DNA of 64,000 nt, taken from the NCBI GenBank assembly GCA_029721435.1, contig CM056583.1:59486120-59550119 (forward strand). The letters are read 5' to 3'. This document shows, one piece after another, positions 15,963-43,099 of this stretch. This DNA is from Gymnothorax reevesii. Lineage: Eukaryota; Chordata; Actinopteri; Anguilliformes; Muraenidae. Position 1 is the first letter of the stretch. Each line of letters opens with the position of its first letter. The position numbers and the translations under genes were made by a program. The notes beneath the pieces were generated by a model. It did not search any database. It saw only the letters and a list, made by a program, of their open reading frames with translations, and was not told the DNA's origin.

Positions 15963-16260
15963 ACTAGAAGAGCACTCAGAGCGCAGAACCTCCGCCGCCA
16001 GGAGGCAGCAAAGCCAAAAGCACGGTGATTGGAACTCTGGCCCATTGGAAAGACTTGAAATCTTGAACTCTGGAGTATATGTCAGCAGTACTTTGGCCTA
16101 GATATGCCAAAATTTAATCACCTCTTCCTAGACTTAATACCCACCTACCCTGAAAATTTCATCAAAATCCAGCGATAGATTTTTGAGTTATCTTGTACAC
16201 AAACAAACAAACCAACAAACAAACGGCACCGAAAACATAAACCTCCTCGGCGGAGGTTAA
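15963..16260. repeat. interspersed repeat with CCTCCGCC/GGCGGAGG ends, probably SINE- or LINE-derived
   Basis: The unit begins near AGAGCACTCAGAGCGCAGAA with CCTCCGCCGCC. It ends with an A/C-rich ACAAACAAACAAACCAACAAA stretch and CTCCTCGGCGGAGGTTAA. This arrangement resembles a common teleost non-LTR-derived repeat, but the assignment is from memory. It lies inside the piggyBac relic. Confidence 0.5.
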
Positions 16261-16752
16261 TGATGTGATCAAATGATGTCAGCAGTGCTGGTTACTGATT
16301 GGATCCTGATTATCCAAGTACATTTGAGTCATGACCTTGTGCATGCCCAGAGAGAGTGACAGACTTCGACAAGACAGGCATGGCTCAGCGACTGGAGAGA
16401 GGGAGGAGTAAGTGCCCATTTTTAGTCAAAAATATGAATTTATGTTCAAGCTAGCCAAACAAATTTGCTCTCAGCATAACTATAAGTGTTGAAAGTGATA
16501 GTATTTCAAGTAATCTTGAATATATCTCATATCATTAATTTATAGGAATTTTTCAAAGTCCGATGTCCACTGCAATGGACATCAGGAGTTAGGCAGCATT
16601 AGACAACATTCACTTACTGCTAGTGTCAATATGCAAAGAAACAAAACACCTGTAAGCTTTTCTTGGGTAAAGTATGATGTCTCAGTTTATTTATTCATGT
16701 TTAGAAAATTTAAAATGTATATTTTTTTGTACATAATGTTCTTGTAGAGTAT

Positions 16753-17218
16753 TGTTATGTATGATAATTTTTTGTACAGCTTTATATTCCATTTGTAAAT
16801 GAAGATTTGTTACATGCTGTTTTGCTGCCCTGCTGGTCAGCTATATTTATTTTGTTCATTGGCACCATCTGGTGGCGTGTTTGTAAAATCATTAAGAAAA
16901 GTCTAGTAATTTCTAGAAGCTTCTGGCACTTTCCTGCTTGGAGGGGGCGGGATTTCCCTAGAATCCTGTGGATCTTTCTGGAAGGTTGCTAGACTATAAA
17001 AAGGCTGTGATTTTAAGCACAGGAGAGACTGACAACAAAGAGAGCAGACAGCAGAAGAGAGCAGACCAGAGTTTTGTTTTGGCAACAGTTAAATAGTGGC
17101 AGTGTTATTAGAGAATTTAAATAGTGGATATTTTTTGTGCAACTTTTTTTGTAAAGAATAAATTTGTTTTAGTTGTACTTTCCCGTTTTCTTTGTTGTGA
17201 TTTTTCCAAGTCATAACA
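16753..17218 (+). repeat. 5' LTR of Gypsy-type retrotransposon
   Basis: This 466-bp LTR starts TGTTATGTATG and ends AAGTCATAACA. It contains a TATAAA box at 16995-17000 and an AATAAA at 17157-17162, giving a normal U3-R-U5 arrangement. It is flanked on the left by GTAT, the same four bases that follow the 3' LTR, so the target duplication is intact. By eye it is identical to the 3' copy. Confidence 0.95.
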
Positions 17219-18561
17219 AATTGGAGGTTCCATCCTAGTTCCCAAACCCAATGGAACATATAGAATGGTGACAGACTATAGAAAAGCGAATGCTCTATCA
17301 AAAACGGACTCATATCCTATTCCCAGGATTGATGACTGCATTGACAAAGTTGGACAGTCAAAGTATGTCACAAAATTTGATCTCCTCAAGGGCTTCTGGC
17401 AGATCCCTCTAACAGAGAGAGCAAAGGAGATCTCTGCCTTCGTCACACCAGATGGATTATACCAATACAAGGTCATGCCATTTGGAATGAAAAATTCTCC
17501 AGCCACCTTCCAACGTCTGGTAAACAGAGTGATTGCTGGACTGCCAGGATGTGAGGCCTATATCGATGATATTATCATCACCAGTGACAGCTTCCAAGAG
17601 CACCTCACCTACATCAGAAACTTCTTTCAGAGAGTGAGTGATGCCAAGCTGACTATCAACCTTGTGAAAAGTGACTTTTGTAAAGCTTCAGTTGTTTACT
17701 TAGGTCATGTTGTAGGACAGGGTCAAGTCAAACCAGTTGATGCAAAAGTCAAAGTTATCACTGAATTTCCTGAGCCAACAACTAAAAGACAGCTCATGAG
17801 ATTTCTAGGGATGGCTGGCTACTACAGAAAATTCTGTAAAAATTTCTCTATCATCTCTGAACCTTTGACAAATTTACTGAAGAAAAATGCAAAATTTGTT
17901 TGGGATGAAAAATGTCAAAATTCATTTGACCAGCTGAAAGCGATTCTCAAAAATGCACCAGTTCTCTTATCTCCCAATTTCAAAAAGGAGTTCAAGTTGG
18001 CAGTTGATGCCAGTGACATTGGTGCAGGTGCAGTTTTACTGCAAGAAGACACTGATGGAGTAGATCATCCTGTTTGTTACTTTTCCAAAAAGTTTGATAA
18101 ACATCAGAAAAACTACTCAACAATTGAAAAAGAATGTTTGGCACTTGTTTTGGCTTTACAACATTTTGAAGTCTATTTGACTTGTTCAGCTACTTCCATC
18201 AAGGTCTTCAGTGATCACAATCCCCTCACATTCTTGCACAAGATCAAAAACAAGAATCAAAGATTACTGAGATGGAGTTTACTTTTGCAAGAGTATGATT
18301 TGGACATTTCTCACATCAGGGGAAAAGATAATGTAATCCCAGATACACTTTCACGCATGTAATTTTATTTCCTTTTTTTGATTGTGAAAAATGTAATTTT
18401 ACTTTTCTATTTGATTGTGAGACTTGCACTGGTTATGTATATGATTGTTATCATGATCAATAATACGTTTGTGTAAAGTTCAAAATTGTTCTGATTATAA
18501 AACTGTTAATTTTAACAAAAGAAAGCTTTTAGCAAACCTTTCTTTTCTTAAAGAGGGGAGG
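17219..18561 (+). mobile_element. internal region of truncated Ty3/Gypsy-type element (RT-RNase H only)
   Basis: The 365-codon ORF at 17265-18362 encodes reverse transcriptase palm motifs: FDLLKGFWQIPL, MPFGMKNSPATFQ and the catalytic YIDD. A connection region follows, then an RNase H domain with LAVDASDIGAGAVLL, YSTIEKECLAL and FSDHNPLTFL. The frame is open upstream of that ATG almost to the LTR edge (SILVPKPNGTYRMVTDYR), so the RT's N-terminal fingers, protease and gag are missing. A primer-site-like TGGAGGTTCC begins at 17222. After the stop at the RNase H boundary there is no integrase, only about 200 bp and a polypurine tract (AAGAGGGGAGG, ending at 18561). The element cannot mobilise itself. 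Family affinity is Ty3/Gypsy by domain style. Confidence 0.9.
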
Positions 18562-19027
18562 TGTTATGTATGATAATTTTTTGTACAGCTTTATATTCCA
18601 TTTGTAAATGAAGATTTGTTACATGCTGTTTTGCTGCCCTGCTGGTCAGCTATATTTATTTTGTTCATTGGCACCATCTGGTGGCGTGTTTGTAAAATCA
18701 TTAAGAAAAGTCTAGTAATTTCTAGAAGCTTCTGGCACTTTCCTGCTTGGAGGGGGCGGGATTTCCCTAGAATCCTGTGGATCTTTCTGGAAGGTTGCTA
18801 GACTATAAAAAGGCTGTGATTTTAAGCACAGGAGAGACTGACAACAAAGAGAGCAGACAGCAGAAGAGAGCAGACCAGAGTTTTGTTTTGGCAACAGTTA
18901 AATAGTGGCAGTGTTATTAGAGAATTTAAATAGTGGATATTTTTTGTGCAACTTTTTTTGTAAAGAATAAATTTGTTTTAGTTGTACTTTCCCGTTTTCT
19001 TTGTTGTGATTTTTCCAAGTCATAACA
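18562..19027 (+). repeat. 3' LTR of Gypsy-type retrotransposon
   Basis: This 466-bp copy shows no difference from the 5' LTR by eye over its full length. It follows a polypurine tract and is followed by GTAT (19028-19031), matching the base tetrad before the 5' LTR. Identical LTRs mean the insertion is young, or the copies were recently gene-converted. Confidence 0.95.
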
Positions 19028-19167
19028 GTATAAAGTCGAAGACTTCCTTGAGCGTCTCGTAAATGGAGAGTTATCTGAACTCGACTCCTTGATTTGAGAG
19101 GAGTAAAAATCAGTTGGACAAAAAAAATTTTTGCCCAGCAGAAAAAATGCGGGTCTGAAGGGGTTAA

Positions 19168-19900
19168 ACTATGGTACCTCACAAAAGACTAAGAATATAG
19201 GTTATTGAAAAAAATTGCTATAATTACAATCTCCACACCGGAAATGGGGGATTACGCATTACAGGCAGGGCAATTTTGCAATTATGTTCAGCCTCACTAA
19301 TGTGCAGTCATTTACATCAGTTATTCAGTGAGCAACTCTGAACTCTAACATAACAAATTAAAAGGAATCAAAGCTGAGTTCAACTAATTTCATCAAAGAA
19401 CAGGAAGATGAGGCTGCAGTGGGAACATGACCACCAAAAATAGCAGGACTGCAGATTGGAAAAATGTCCGGTCTGATAAATTTGTAACAAAAATTAAGAC
19501 AAGGAATAATAATGAGGGGTCCTCCATGATTACTGGCAATCCCACAGCGTGAATTAATATTTAACATAACCCTTTGAGTTTGAAAACATAAGTCAAAATT
19601 TGAGAATTTAACCAATCAGAAAGTAACCATATTTTGAGAATGACTCTCTTGAAGAAGAAAAGCAGATATAATTGCCTAGTGGTAACAGTCACTGTATACA
19701 TTGCTGTTATGCTTTTCTGATGGTCACAGGTTCTGGAATGAGAGTATTAGCAGTGTGTGGAAATGTGAATATTATTATCATGGCTCAGGACAGGTCCATG
19801 TGGATTTTAGTTGTAGCAAAGGGGACATGATGCCATGAATGTGGAAATAAACAGACACACCACGGAACAGCTGTGTTGTGCATGTTTCAATGAGTAAAAG
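19168..19900. other. spacer
   Basis: No exon, repeat terminus or RNA gene was recognised between the piggyBac right end and the GC-richer block near 19950. Confidence 0.4.
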
Positions 19901-19929
19901 GTGACATTGCATCACTGGCAATCAGGCAC

Positions 19930-20602
19930 TATGGACACAAAACAAGAGACAGAAGCCTCTCCTGCTCTGTTGCGAGCCTCCCCGGTGCATCTAGATCAGA
20001 GGCGCTGACAGAGTGAGCCGTGTGTCAGGGAAGGTGCGCATGTGAGGGAGAGCTGGAGAGCAGGGGGTTGGAGAGTGTTGAGTTTCCGCAGGTTCATTGT
20101 TTTGGCTGTAAGACGATCCCCGCACCGCCTGTGCCATGTGAAGGGAAGGTGAGTCGGGTTTGGCTTTCACCCGTCAGACAGCTGGGAGAGGAGCGCGGAG
20201 CCTGTTTGGATGGACTGAGTGAGAGCTGGGAGCTGGAGTAGCGAGGAGGACACACATCGTTCTGGCTCCCTCTAAGGATATCCTGCTTTACTTTCTCTCC
20301 ACCAGCTCTTCTCCACCTGCATTTTCTAAGTTTACGCGTGTGTGTGTGTTTCATGGATCCACTATGAAGAGAACCCAGTGCCTCCGCTGCCATCTGTGAG
20401 ACAGCTTCCAGTACCTGCCCCCCCCCGGAAAAAAACCCCATCTGGTCTGCTGCCCCTCGGCCTGTGGGTGGGTGGAGGGGCCCACCCTCAGGCCTCACCC
20501 CACCCAACCAGCTAACCTGCAATATACACTGCAATGGCAGGGACTCCAGCGACTGGACCTAACATGACCACAGGTCACTCCTAGACAGCGGACTGGGCTA
20601 AG
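19930..20602 (+). other. probable 5' UTR exon region of the RNF224-like gene
   Basis: This is a GC-rich block with C- and G-runs, ending at GGGCTAAG|GTACGT (GT at 20603). It lies upstream of and on the same strand as the RING gene. The open frames on either strand have no recognisable domain. It is probably a leader exon and promoter-proximal sequence; the transcription start was not located. Confidence 0.4.
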
Positions 20603-20882
20603 GTACGTACATCACATTCTGGAGGATTTCTCGTCCACATTCATTTTAAGTGTTGTCAGCTGGTGGAATTTCAGTCTTGATTTGCTGCCGTTCCTGAATA
20701 CACCTCTTAGAAATTGTGCCCCTTCATTGTTGGCCTGAAAAAGGCTGCATCATGTGATTGTTCTAAATTCAATTACCCGTTTGTGTTTGGAGCACAGGCA
20801 AATCCCTGGACACACCTGCTCCATATGGGTGGCATCTATTCAATACAAAGCTGTTTACTAACTGTACACAAATGAGCAACAG

Positions 20883-20941
<59 letters not shown>

Positions 20942-22004
20942 AGTATGACTGTCTCTCTCACGCAGAAGTACGCATGCGTGTCTGGCTGCCCGTGTATGTA
21001 TGTGAAAGAGAGAAAACATACATCTGACTTTGCTCCTTCCTGCAGTAATGGATGAAACATTAAAGCAAAACTGTTTGCAGTGAGAAAATATATTTTTTTT
21101 CCCAAAATATGCAAAATTATTTAATAACGTCAATTTATTCGATCTATTGGCACAGTACTCTGTCCTTTAAACTTCTTAATGAACAATATTAGATTAGTCC
21201 TGCTTGGTTCAATCAATTATTCATGCTGAGGCATCTGAAAATGATATGAGAGCATTTTTCCTGTTTACGGTGCACGCAGAAGTATTTTTGCCACGAATTG
21301 GACAAAATACAATGTACTATATAGTGCAACAATTGATGCAGCAGAACTGTAAGCAGGCGGTAGCCCATAAGAAACCTCCCTTTTTTGAGTGCCATCTGCT
21401 TAACTGCAGACAGCAGCTCTCAGATGGAAAGTAGATACTGGGTTCACTGCTGTCTCTCTTTACAGGACTGACTGGTCTCGTTTCATTGACCGAAAGGCTC
21501 AAATAAAGTGCAGGCAGGAAGAACTGAGTTAGGCCTTATATCTATATCATATAGAACCTTGTTAAATGGTATTTCTGACACTTCTCCCTGTGTAATTACT
21601 GTAGGACGGCAAAGGGAGCCAAAAATCCTGACCTGGAGCGGGGTTTATGAAACAGGATGATGAGTTTGCTGATTTACTGCACAGTGTGAAACCTGCAAAC
21701 CCTCCCTAATCACAGGCTGAATTAAACAGAGCCGCTGTCTGCATGTGCCTCAGGTCAGTTACAGGGCTTCCAGCCAACATTTCACAGCTTACATTTTTCA
21801 GCTTCCTAAGATTTGTTACAGGAGCCGCTCAATGGCAGGAGATAACTCAGAAAGCGCATTGAGTTAGAATATTATTTTTGTCCCTCTCAGGAAAATAAAT
21901 AAATAAATCAGTCCCCGGAAAGAAAGGTTCCAGGGCAAAGAAAATTTGGAATGAATAAGTAGAGTCAAAAGACACAACTTATAATTCCTTCCCACATTCA
22001 TTAG
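20603..22004 (+). other. RNF224-like gene, presumed 5' intron, with (GT)n at 20886-20939
   Basis: The stretch contains a pure GT dinucleotide run of about 54 bp at 20886-20939. The remainder has no recognised exon or transposon end. Its intron status depends on the leader exon ending at 20602, which is itself inferred. Confidence 0.5.
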
Positions 22005-22048
22005 TAGCCTGGAATCCATCCATATCAAGCTTTGGTCGCTCCCAACGG

Positions 22049-22636
22049 CAGAGGCGGCTCGTGAATTGGCAACAGGGGAAGCCCAAACAATCCCTTAAAG
22101 TTAATGATTGTTCATGATCTGCTTTCAATCATTCATTTAAATTACCTTAACAGAAACTCCAAAAGCTCTCTACATTATCAGATGTGGCCAGTTTTCATTC
22201 ATAATGGATGCTGATTACGACTCCAGACTTCTCACGCTTTTATTTACTCAGGGGTTGGGGTTGGAAGCAATGCATTTGTTTCATGATTGTTTAAATGAAA
22301 TAAGATAATTTGAAACGTCTTTATGCAATTCCATTGCTTCAAACTCCTCCATGCACAAGTACTTAAATTCCACGCGAAAATCTCTTACATAGGCGTTGAC
22401 AGAATAATTGCTGTCTACAGCAGAGGAATGTAAAAATGCCACTTAAACTCATGTCGAATGCGTGAGAGTTGACAGCTATGCATTATTAATGAAAACTGGC
22501 CGCATCAGATAATGTTGAGTTTTCGGAGTTTCTGTCATTGTAATTTAAATGAATGATTGAAAACAGGTCATGAACAATCATTAAATTTAAGGGATTGTTT
22601 GGGCTTCCTCTGTTGCCAATTCACGAGCCGCCACTG
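22049..22636. mobile_element. hAT-type MITE with long inverted arms
   Basis: Termini CAGAGGCGGCTCGTGAATTG and, inverted, CAGTGGCGGCTCGTGAATTG are flanked by the 8-bp duplication CCCAACGG (22041-22048 and 22637-22644), the classic hAT signature. The arms pair for about 150 bp, including TTGTTCATGATC and AAATGAATGATTGAAA segments. No ORF is present. It interrupts the left terminus of the 2-kb element, so it is younger than that element. Confidence 0.92.
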
Positions 22637-22835
22637 CCCAACGGTCACTTGCTGATATGTCTGACCTCAGTCGATAGGCCAGCGTTTGACTTCAAATATT
22701 CGCACAAAATCCATGCGAGATCTGTGATTGGCTCACAGTCGCAAGGGTGCCCCGCCCCTTCAGGCATACTTTAAAATAATTAGGGTGCGTTCCATGGGAG
22801 CAATAAGGAGATAAGGTGAAATATAAAACATCCTT

Positions 22836-23065
22836 GGTGCGTTCGAGTGTGTCTGCAAGTAAGCCGGCAGCGCGAGATTCCTGAAAAATCGCGAGAGAAT
22901 CTTGCCGAAGTTGGGCCATAAGCCTTGTTATGTCTATGCGATAAGCTCTCCAAACCATGCGATAGCTGCAGCTATCACAGGGTTTGGAGAGCTTATCACA
23001 ACTTCGGCAAGATTCACGGATAATCTTGCGCAGCCGGATTACTTGCAGATGCGCTCGAACGCTCC
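22836..23065. repeat. near-complete palindrome (foldback element)
   Basis: GGTGCGTTCGAGTG at 22836 is mirrored by CGCTCGAACGC ending near 23062. Between them AATCTTGCCGAAGTTG / CAACTTCGGCAAGATT and AAGCTCTCCAAACC / GGTTTGGAGAGCTT pair. The centre is GCGATAGCTGCAGCTATC, so the loop is close to zero. There is no ORF. Confidence 0.85.
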
Positions 23066-24150
23066 CAAATACCACAGTTCTGCGGAAGTCCTAATAACGG
23101 AAAAAATAACGGAAGTCCTGCCTCCCGGCTCGTGTTTATACGAGTATTCATCTGAGTGGCAGCAGAGTCTGGGCAATGAACCAATGAGTGTATAATGAAC
23201 GAGGCGGGAGGCGGGACTTCTGTTGAATGCGCGAGAATACTTGACCATACCTGTGATATTTCATTATTTTTAGCGAAAAATAACAGCGTTTCTAGAGTTG
23301 TGAGGATACGAGTGGACAAAGCAGACTTGGATTATACTGGACGATGCGTTGGACGATGGTATGAAAGTTTGTCAACGGACGTTTTGTGGAGTTTTCCCAT
23401 TGCTACTGGGTGACCCCATTTGCTTCCTGCAAAAAAGGAATTTGAATAATTTTTCTAAACTCTCCAGTGGCCATAAAGTTGCGCCAGGTGAAGAACAACT
23501 TCGTCCGTTCAAGACATCTAATGGTGAGTAATTGATATACAAATGATAGTTTTTGGGTGGAGTATCATATTAATCAAGCTGATGCAATCATGCCCTTCGA
23601 GCTATAAGGTTAGCTAATGCCAGTTACAGTGAAATACGTGATGTAATCTGAGTATTATTTAATTTTGCCTTTATTATACCGGGGAATCCCACTGAAATAA
23701 ACAAAATGCATATATGGCCACACATCATCCTGTTCAAAACCTAACAACCACTCCAAGAGCAAACGCAATCAAGCCACAATCTAATTTTTAAGCTCACGTC
23801 AAGTAACATTGAAAGTTGTTGCTGGCCAGCTAACTCATTCGATTGGTGGTTCTCGCCAAAAGGTCACCCAATCATCCAAAAGCAGAAAACATGAATATTC
23901 ATATATTCACTTCATTAGTGACTTAAGGGCTAAACGCTGGCTATACGACTGAGGCCAGACTGATATCAATCAGTGACCGTTGGGAGCGATCAGCACTTGA
24001 TAAGTATGGATTCCAGGCTAATTCATTAGCTCTTTGGCTCGAGATGCTTAATAAACTGCTGCACCTCAGGTAACAACTGGAGCTGGCGAGCCTCCGCGGA
24101 GTGTCCATCTTTGGCGTCTCTTGTTCAGTCCGCTAATTTTTGCAAAGTGA

Positions 24151-25998
<1,848 letters not shown>

Positions 25999-27372
25999 CC
26001 TCAGACCAATATCCATTAAATATTTTTAATGAGGAATTTCTGATCCGGAACAAGTTTTATCTGAACAAGGATCAGCTATGAGCCACAGGAAACTGACCTG
26101 GGATAACCAGTCCAACACTCAGAGGCTCTATAAATATGGCTCCATAGAGGGACGAGAGAACGGGCCAATCCTGCAAAGAACTCCTCCCAATCCATGCCTT
26201 CCCATCATGCACCATTAAATCGAGGCCTTGGATAGCTTAGGAAGAGTACGAAGCATGATGCTTTCAGGAACTTCCTGTTTTGATGTACTGTATTTCAACA
26301 GAATAAACCTGTGGAGCTAAATTAAGTGACTTGTTCAATTTGGGCTCAGGCAGTCATCAGCCCCCCTTCATGGAGACCAATTCAGTTTTCCCTCCAAACG
26401 CATGGCACAATGAGGACTGTGTCAACCACAATGAACAATGAACCAACAATAGCCACAAACTGGTGAGGTCCAATAAAATGTGCAGTCGGAGGAGCAAAAA
26501 ACTGGAATTTTAGTCTTACGTACTTTCAGACCCCTGGATTTACATCACCACGTGCAGTTTATGGTAGTTATTTCAGGACTGAAAGCTTTAGCCAGCATTG
26601 ATGGGTGTAAACCCATTACACCTCAGCTGAAACTTACTGCGTGTGCAGATACTGAAATGTAGTGAAAAAACATTCCTGCCTCCTCGAACATCATTTTCAG
26701 CACTCTTGCCTCAATGCACAATATGTAATTCAAGGAATCAAGTCTAACTTTTCACACTTTGTTTATTACATCTAAATATCTGTATGCTAGTGAAAATAAA
26801 AAATTATATTTAGTTACAAAAACAGACTGAATGGCTAACAGACCTTTCCATCCACAGTCATAAAACATGATAAAAAATGAAAATGCACTGTGGGTACATG
26901 TTGAACAAAACTTGAATAATCCTTGTTTAGACATGAAATATGATGGTAGTTTTACAGAAAGGCGCATTTGTACAGCGCACTGGTAGAATCCCCATCTCTG
27001 ATCCTCACTTGTACTTGGCTAAATCATCTCCCAGTAAAACTAATTACACCAGATGAAAAAATGTGTCTCACGTCTGACAAACCAGGTTACGATAAACACC
27101 ATATGGCAGCAACATCTCTCTTCAGGGTCAATTGAGAAATTTTAATCCGTTTAAATCATCCTTTTATTCAATCAGGGACCCTTTTAAAACCTGCAATACC
27201 CATGTAAACATTGGACTGTAACCCCAAATGGTAGAAGAAATACAACAATCTTTGGGGCCACAGAAGGAAAAGGGAGGAGTGGTTACATCTGGCAACTCAA
27301 CAGGTTCTTGGGTGGAGAGGGTGAGAGGTCAGCCAATCGCAGCAAAGGAGAGGGCAGAGTATTTGAAAATTG
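25999..27372. other. convergent 3' ends of the RNF224-like gene and prpf4
   Basis: The two genes face each other here. On the + strand AATAAA lies at 26302-26307. On the - strand AATAAA (TTTATT at 27163-27168) lies about 205 bp past the prpf4 stop and is its likely polyadenylation signal. No other feature is seen. Confidence 0.6.
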
Positions 27373-41754
<14,382 letters not shown>

Positions 41755-42157
41755 TTTGTTCTTGGGATCACAACCTTATTAAACAACAAAATCTGACTCA
41801 GAGACTGTCAAGCTGATGGATCAGTGGCACGTCTTGTAGCTTAGTGAGAGCACTTCAGACACCAAGCTGGTATTGAATGTGGTATTTGGGAATCAGTGTT
41901 TTCACAATCTCTTCTGGATTACCAACACCAATAATTTGTGCGGGCCACTCAAAAATAGACCAAAATGGGTACAGTGTATGAATTTTAACCAGATAAAATT
42001 GACATTAGTGCAAGGACTACAGTGAATACTGATAAGAATCTCTTTAATCTTGCAAACATTCAGTAATGTGGTCTTTGATGGTCAATACTTTGATACTAAG
42101 ATTGAATCAATAAGACAGCAACCCCATTAAGGTGCTAGGGCATGGACTGTTCTAAAT

Positions 42158-42352
42158 CATGGGTGGGGAACCTTATCCAGAAAGGGCCAGTGTGGGTGCA
42201 GGCTTCAATTCCAACCAAGCTGTTACCCACCTGATTCTAATAATCAACCTCTATTTAGAGCGCTTAATTAGCAGAATCAGGAGCATAACCGATTGGCTGG
42301 AATGAAAGCTTGCAAGCACACCCGCCCTTTCTGGATAAAGTTCCCACTCCTG
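42158..42352. mobile_element. hAT-type MITE in prpf4 5' UTR intron
   Basis: A 195-bp element starts CATGGGTGGGGAAC and ends GTTCCCACTCCTG. It is flanked by perfect 8-bp duplications TTCTAAAT (42150-42157 and 42353-42360). Arms such as TCCAGAAAGGGC / GCCCTTTCTGGA pair. It carries no ORF. The 8-bp duplication and CAGG-type end indicate hAT. Confidence 0.92.
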
Positions 42353-43099
42353 TTCTAAATGGTGAGCATGGCACATTGCTATCCACCTGCGAAATACGAG
42401 TTCAAACACATCAGACGCCCGTATTTCCCCCAGTGGACGCGTATAAACAAGGTGGAGACTCGGTTAACTATCAAAGAATAGGTTACTACGTACTACTGCC
42501 ACAGCAAACATCATAACCAAGCCATAACCAATAATAATAATAGTATTAGTGGCAACCTATGGTGATACAGCATTGCAGTCTCCAACAAATGCAGATACCA
42601 AACTAGCTAGCATGTAACGTTACACAAACGCAGGGCTTGCATTAAATCACCCAATTTCACAGCCAAACAAAATTCCAGAAAAGGCTTGTTGAGAAAGCAA
42701 ACTGTTACTCCTTCACTTCAGTTTCACACGGCAGTTCTTGGAGTTCCTCTCTCATACGCCAAAGGAACACAAACTATCAGCGATAATCTGGTTAGCCAAG
42801 ACCAGCTATAACTTACATGTTCCCAACCTAAATCACAGCCACAAAATCGTAATCTTTCCCTGATTATAGCTACTGCTGATTAGCAACCGTCAGCTACCTT
42901 GTTCGGAGGGTATGGCTGGATGCTGTTGAACTATCCTACTCAACGCAGCTAGCTTCATTAACAGAAACCCTGAGCAAATAAGAAAAACCAAGCCAACCGT
43001 TCATACATGATTTAACGGCATTAACCTATATTCACATTTCCCGATCCAACCCAGCAATAAAATACACATTTGATTCCACATTCAATCGGCTAAGTTCAT

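Larger units (their letters stand above)
15900..19163 (+). mobile_element. piggyBac-like element relic carrying nested insertions
   Basis: TTAA at 15896-15899 and TTAA at 19164-19167 flank the inverted termini CCCCTTCAGACCC (left) and GGGTCTGAAGGGG (right). The TTAA target and C-rich ends are the hallmark of piggyBac. Near the left end an ATG-led stretch at about 16379 (MAQRLERGR, then a GTAAGT donor) could be a short first exon. A second short coding block (VEDFLERLVNGELSELDSL) lies just right of the nested LTR element, at about 19033-19096, and ends in TGA. Almost all of the transposase is missing. CCATTGCAATGG palindromes occur near both 15930 and 16565. A Gypsy-type LTR element (16753-19027) and a second repeat (15963-16260) interrupt it. 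Confidence 0.8.
22005..24020. mobile_element. DNA transposon with 9-bp target duplication, non-autonomous
   Basis: Left end TAGCCTGGAATCCAT (22005) and right end, inverted, TAGCCTGGAATCCAT (24020) are flanked by ATTCATTAG at 21996-22004 and 24021-24029. That is a perfect 9-bp target duplication. The inverted termini continue for roughly 100 bp once a nested hAT MITE (22049-22636) is removed: CGCTCCCAACGG then GGTCACT, GATAT and CCTCAGTCG are found at both ends. A 9-bp duplication is typical of Mutator-like elements, but no transposase is visible, so the class is inferred only. The interior carries a foldback (22836-23065) and unassigned sequence. Confidence 0.8.

Noticed and set aside
16807..16992. 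61-codon frame present identically at 18616-18801
   Set aside because: Both copies lie inside the LTRs; the duplication is the LTR pair, not a gene family.
20836..21133. Overlapping - strand frames with His/Thr runs
   Set aside because: They are translations of the GT microsatellite at 20886-20939.
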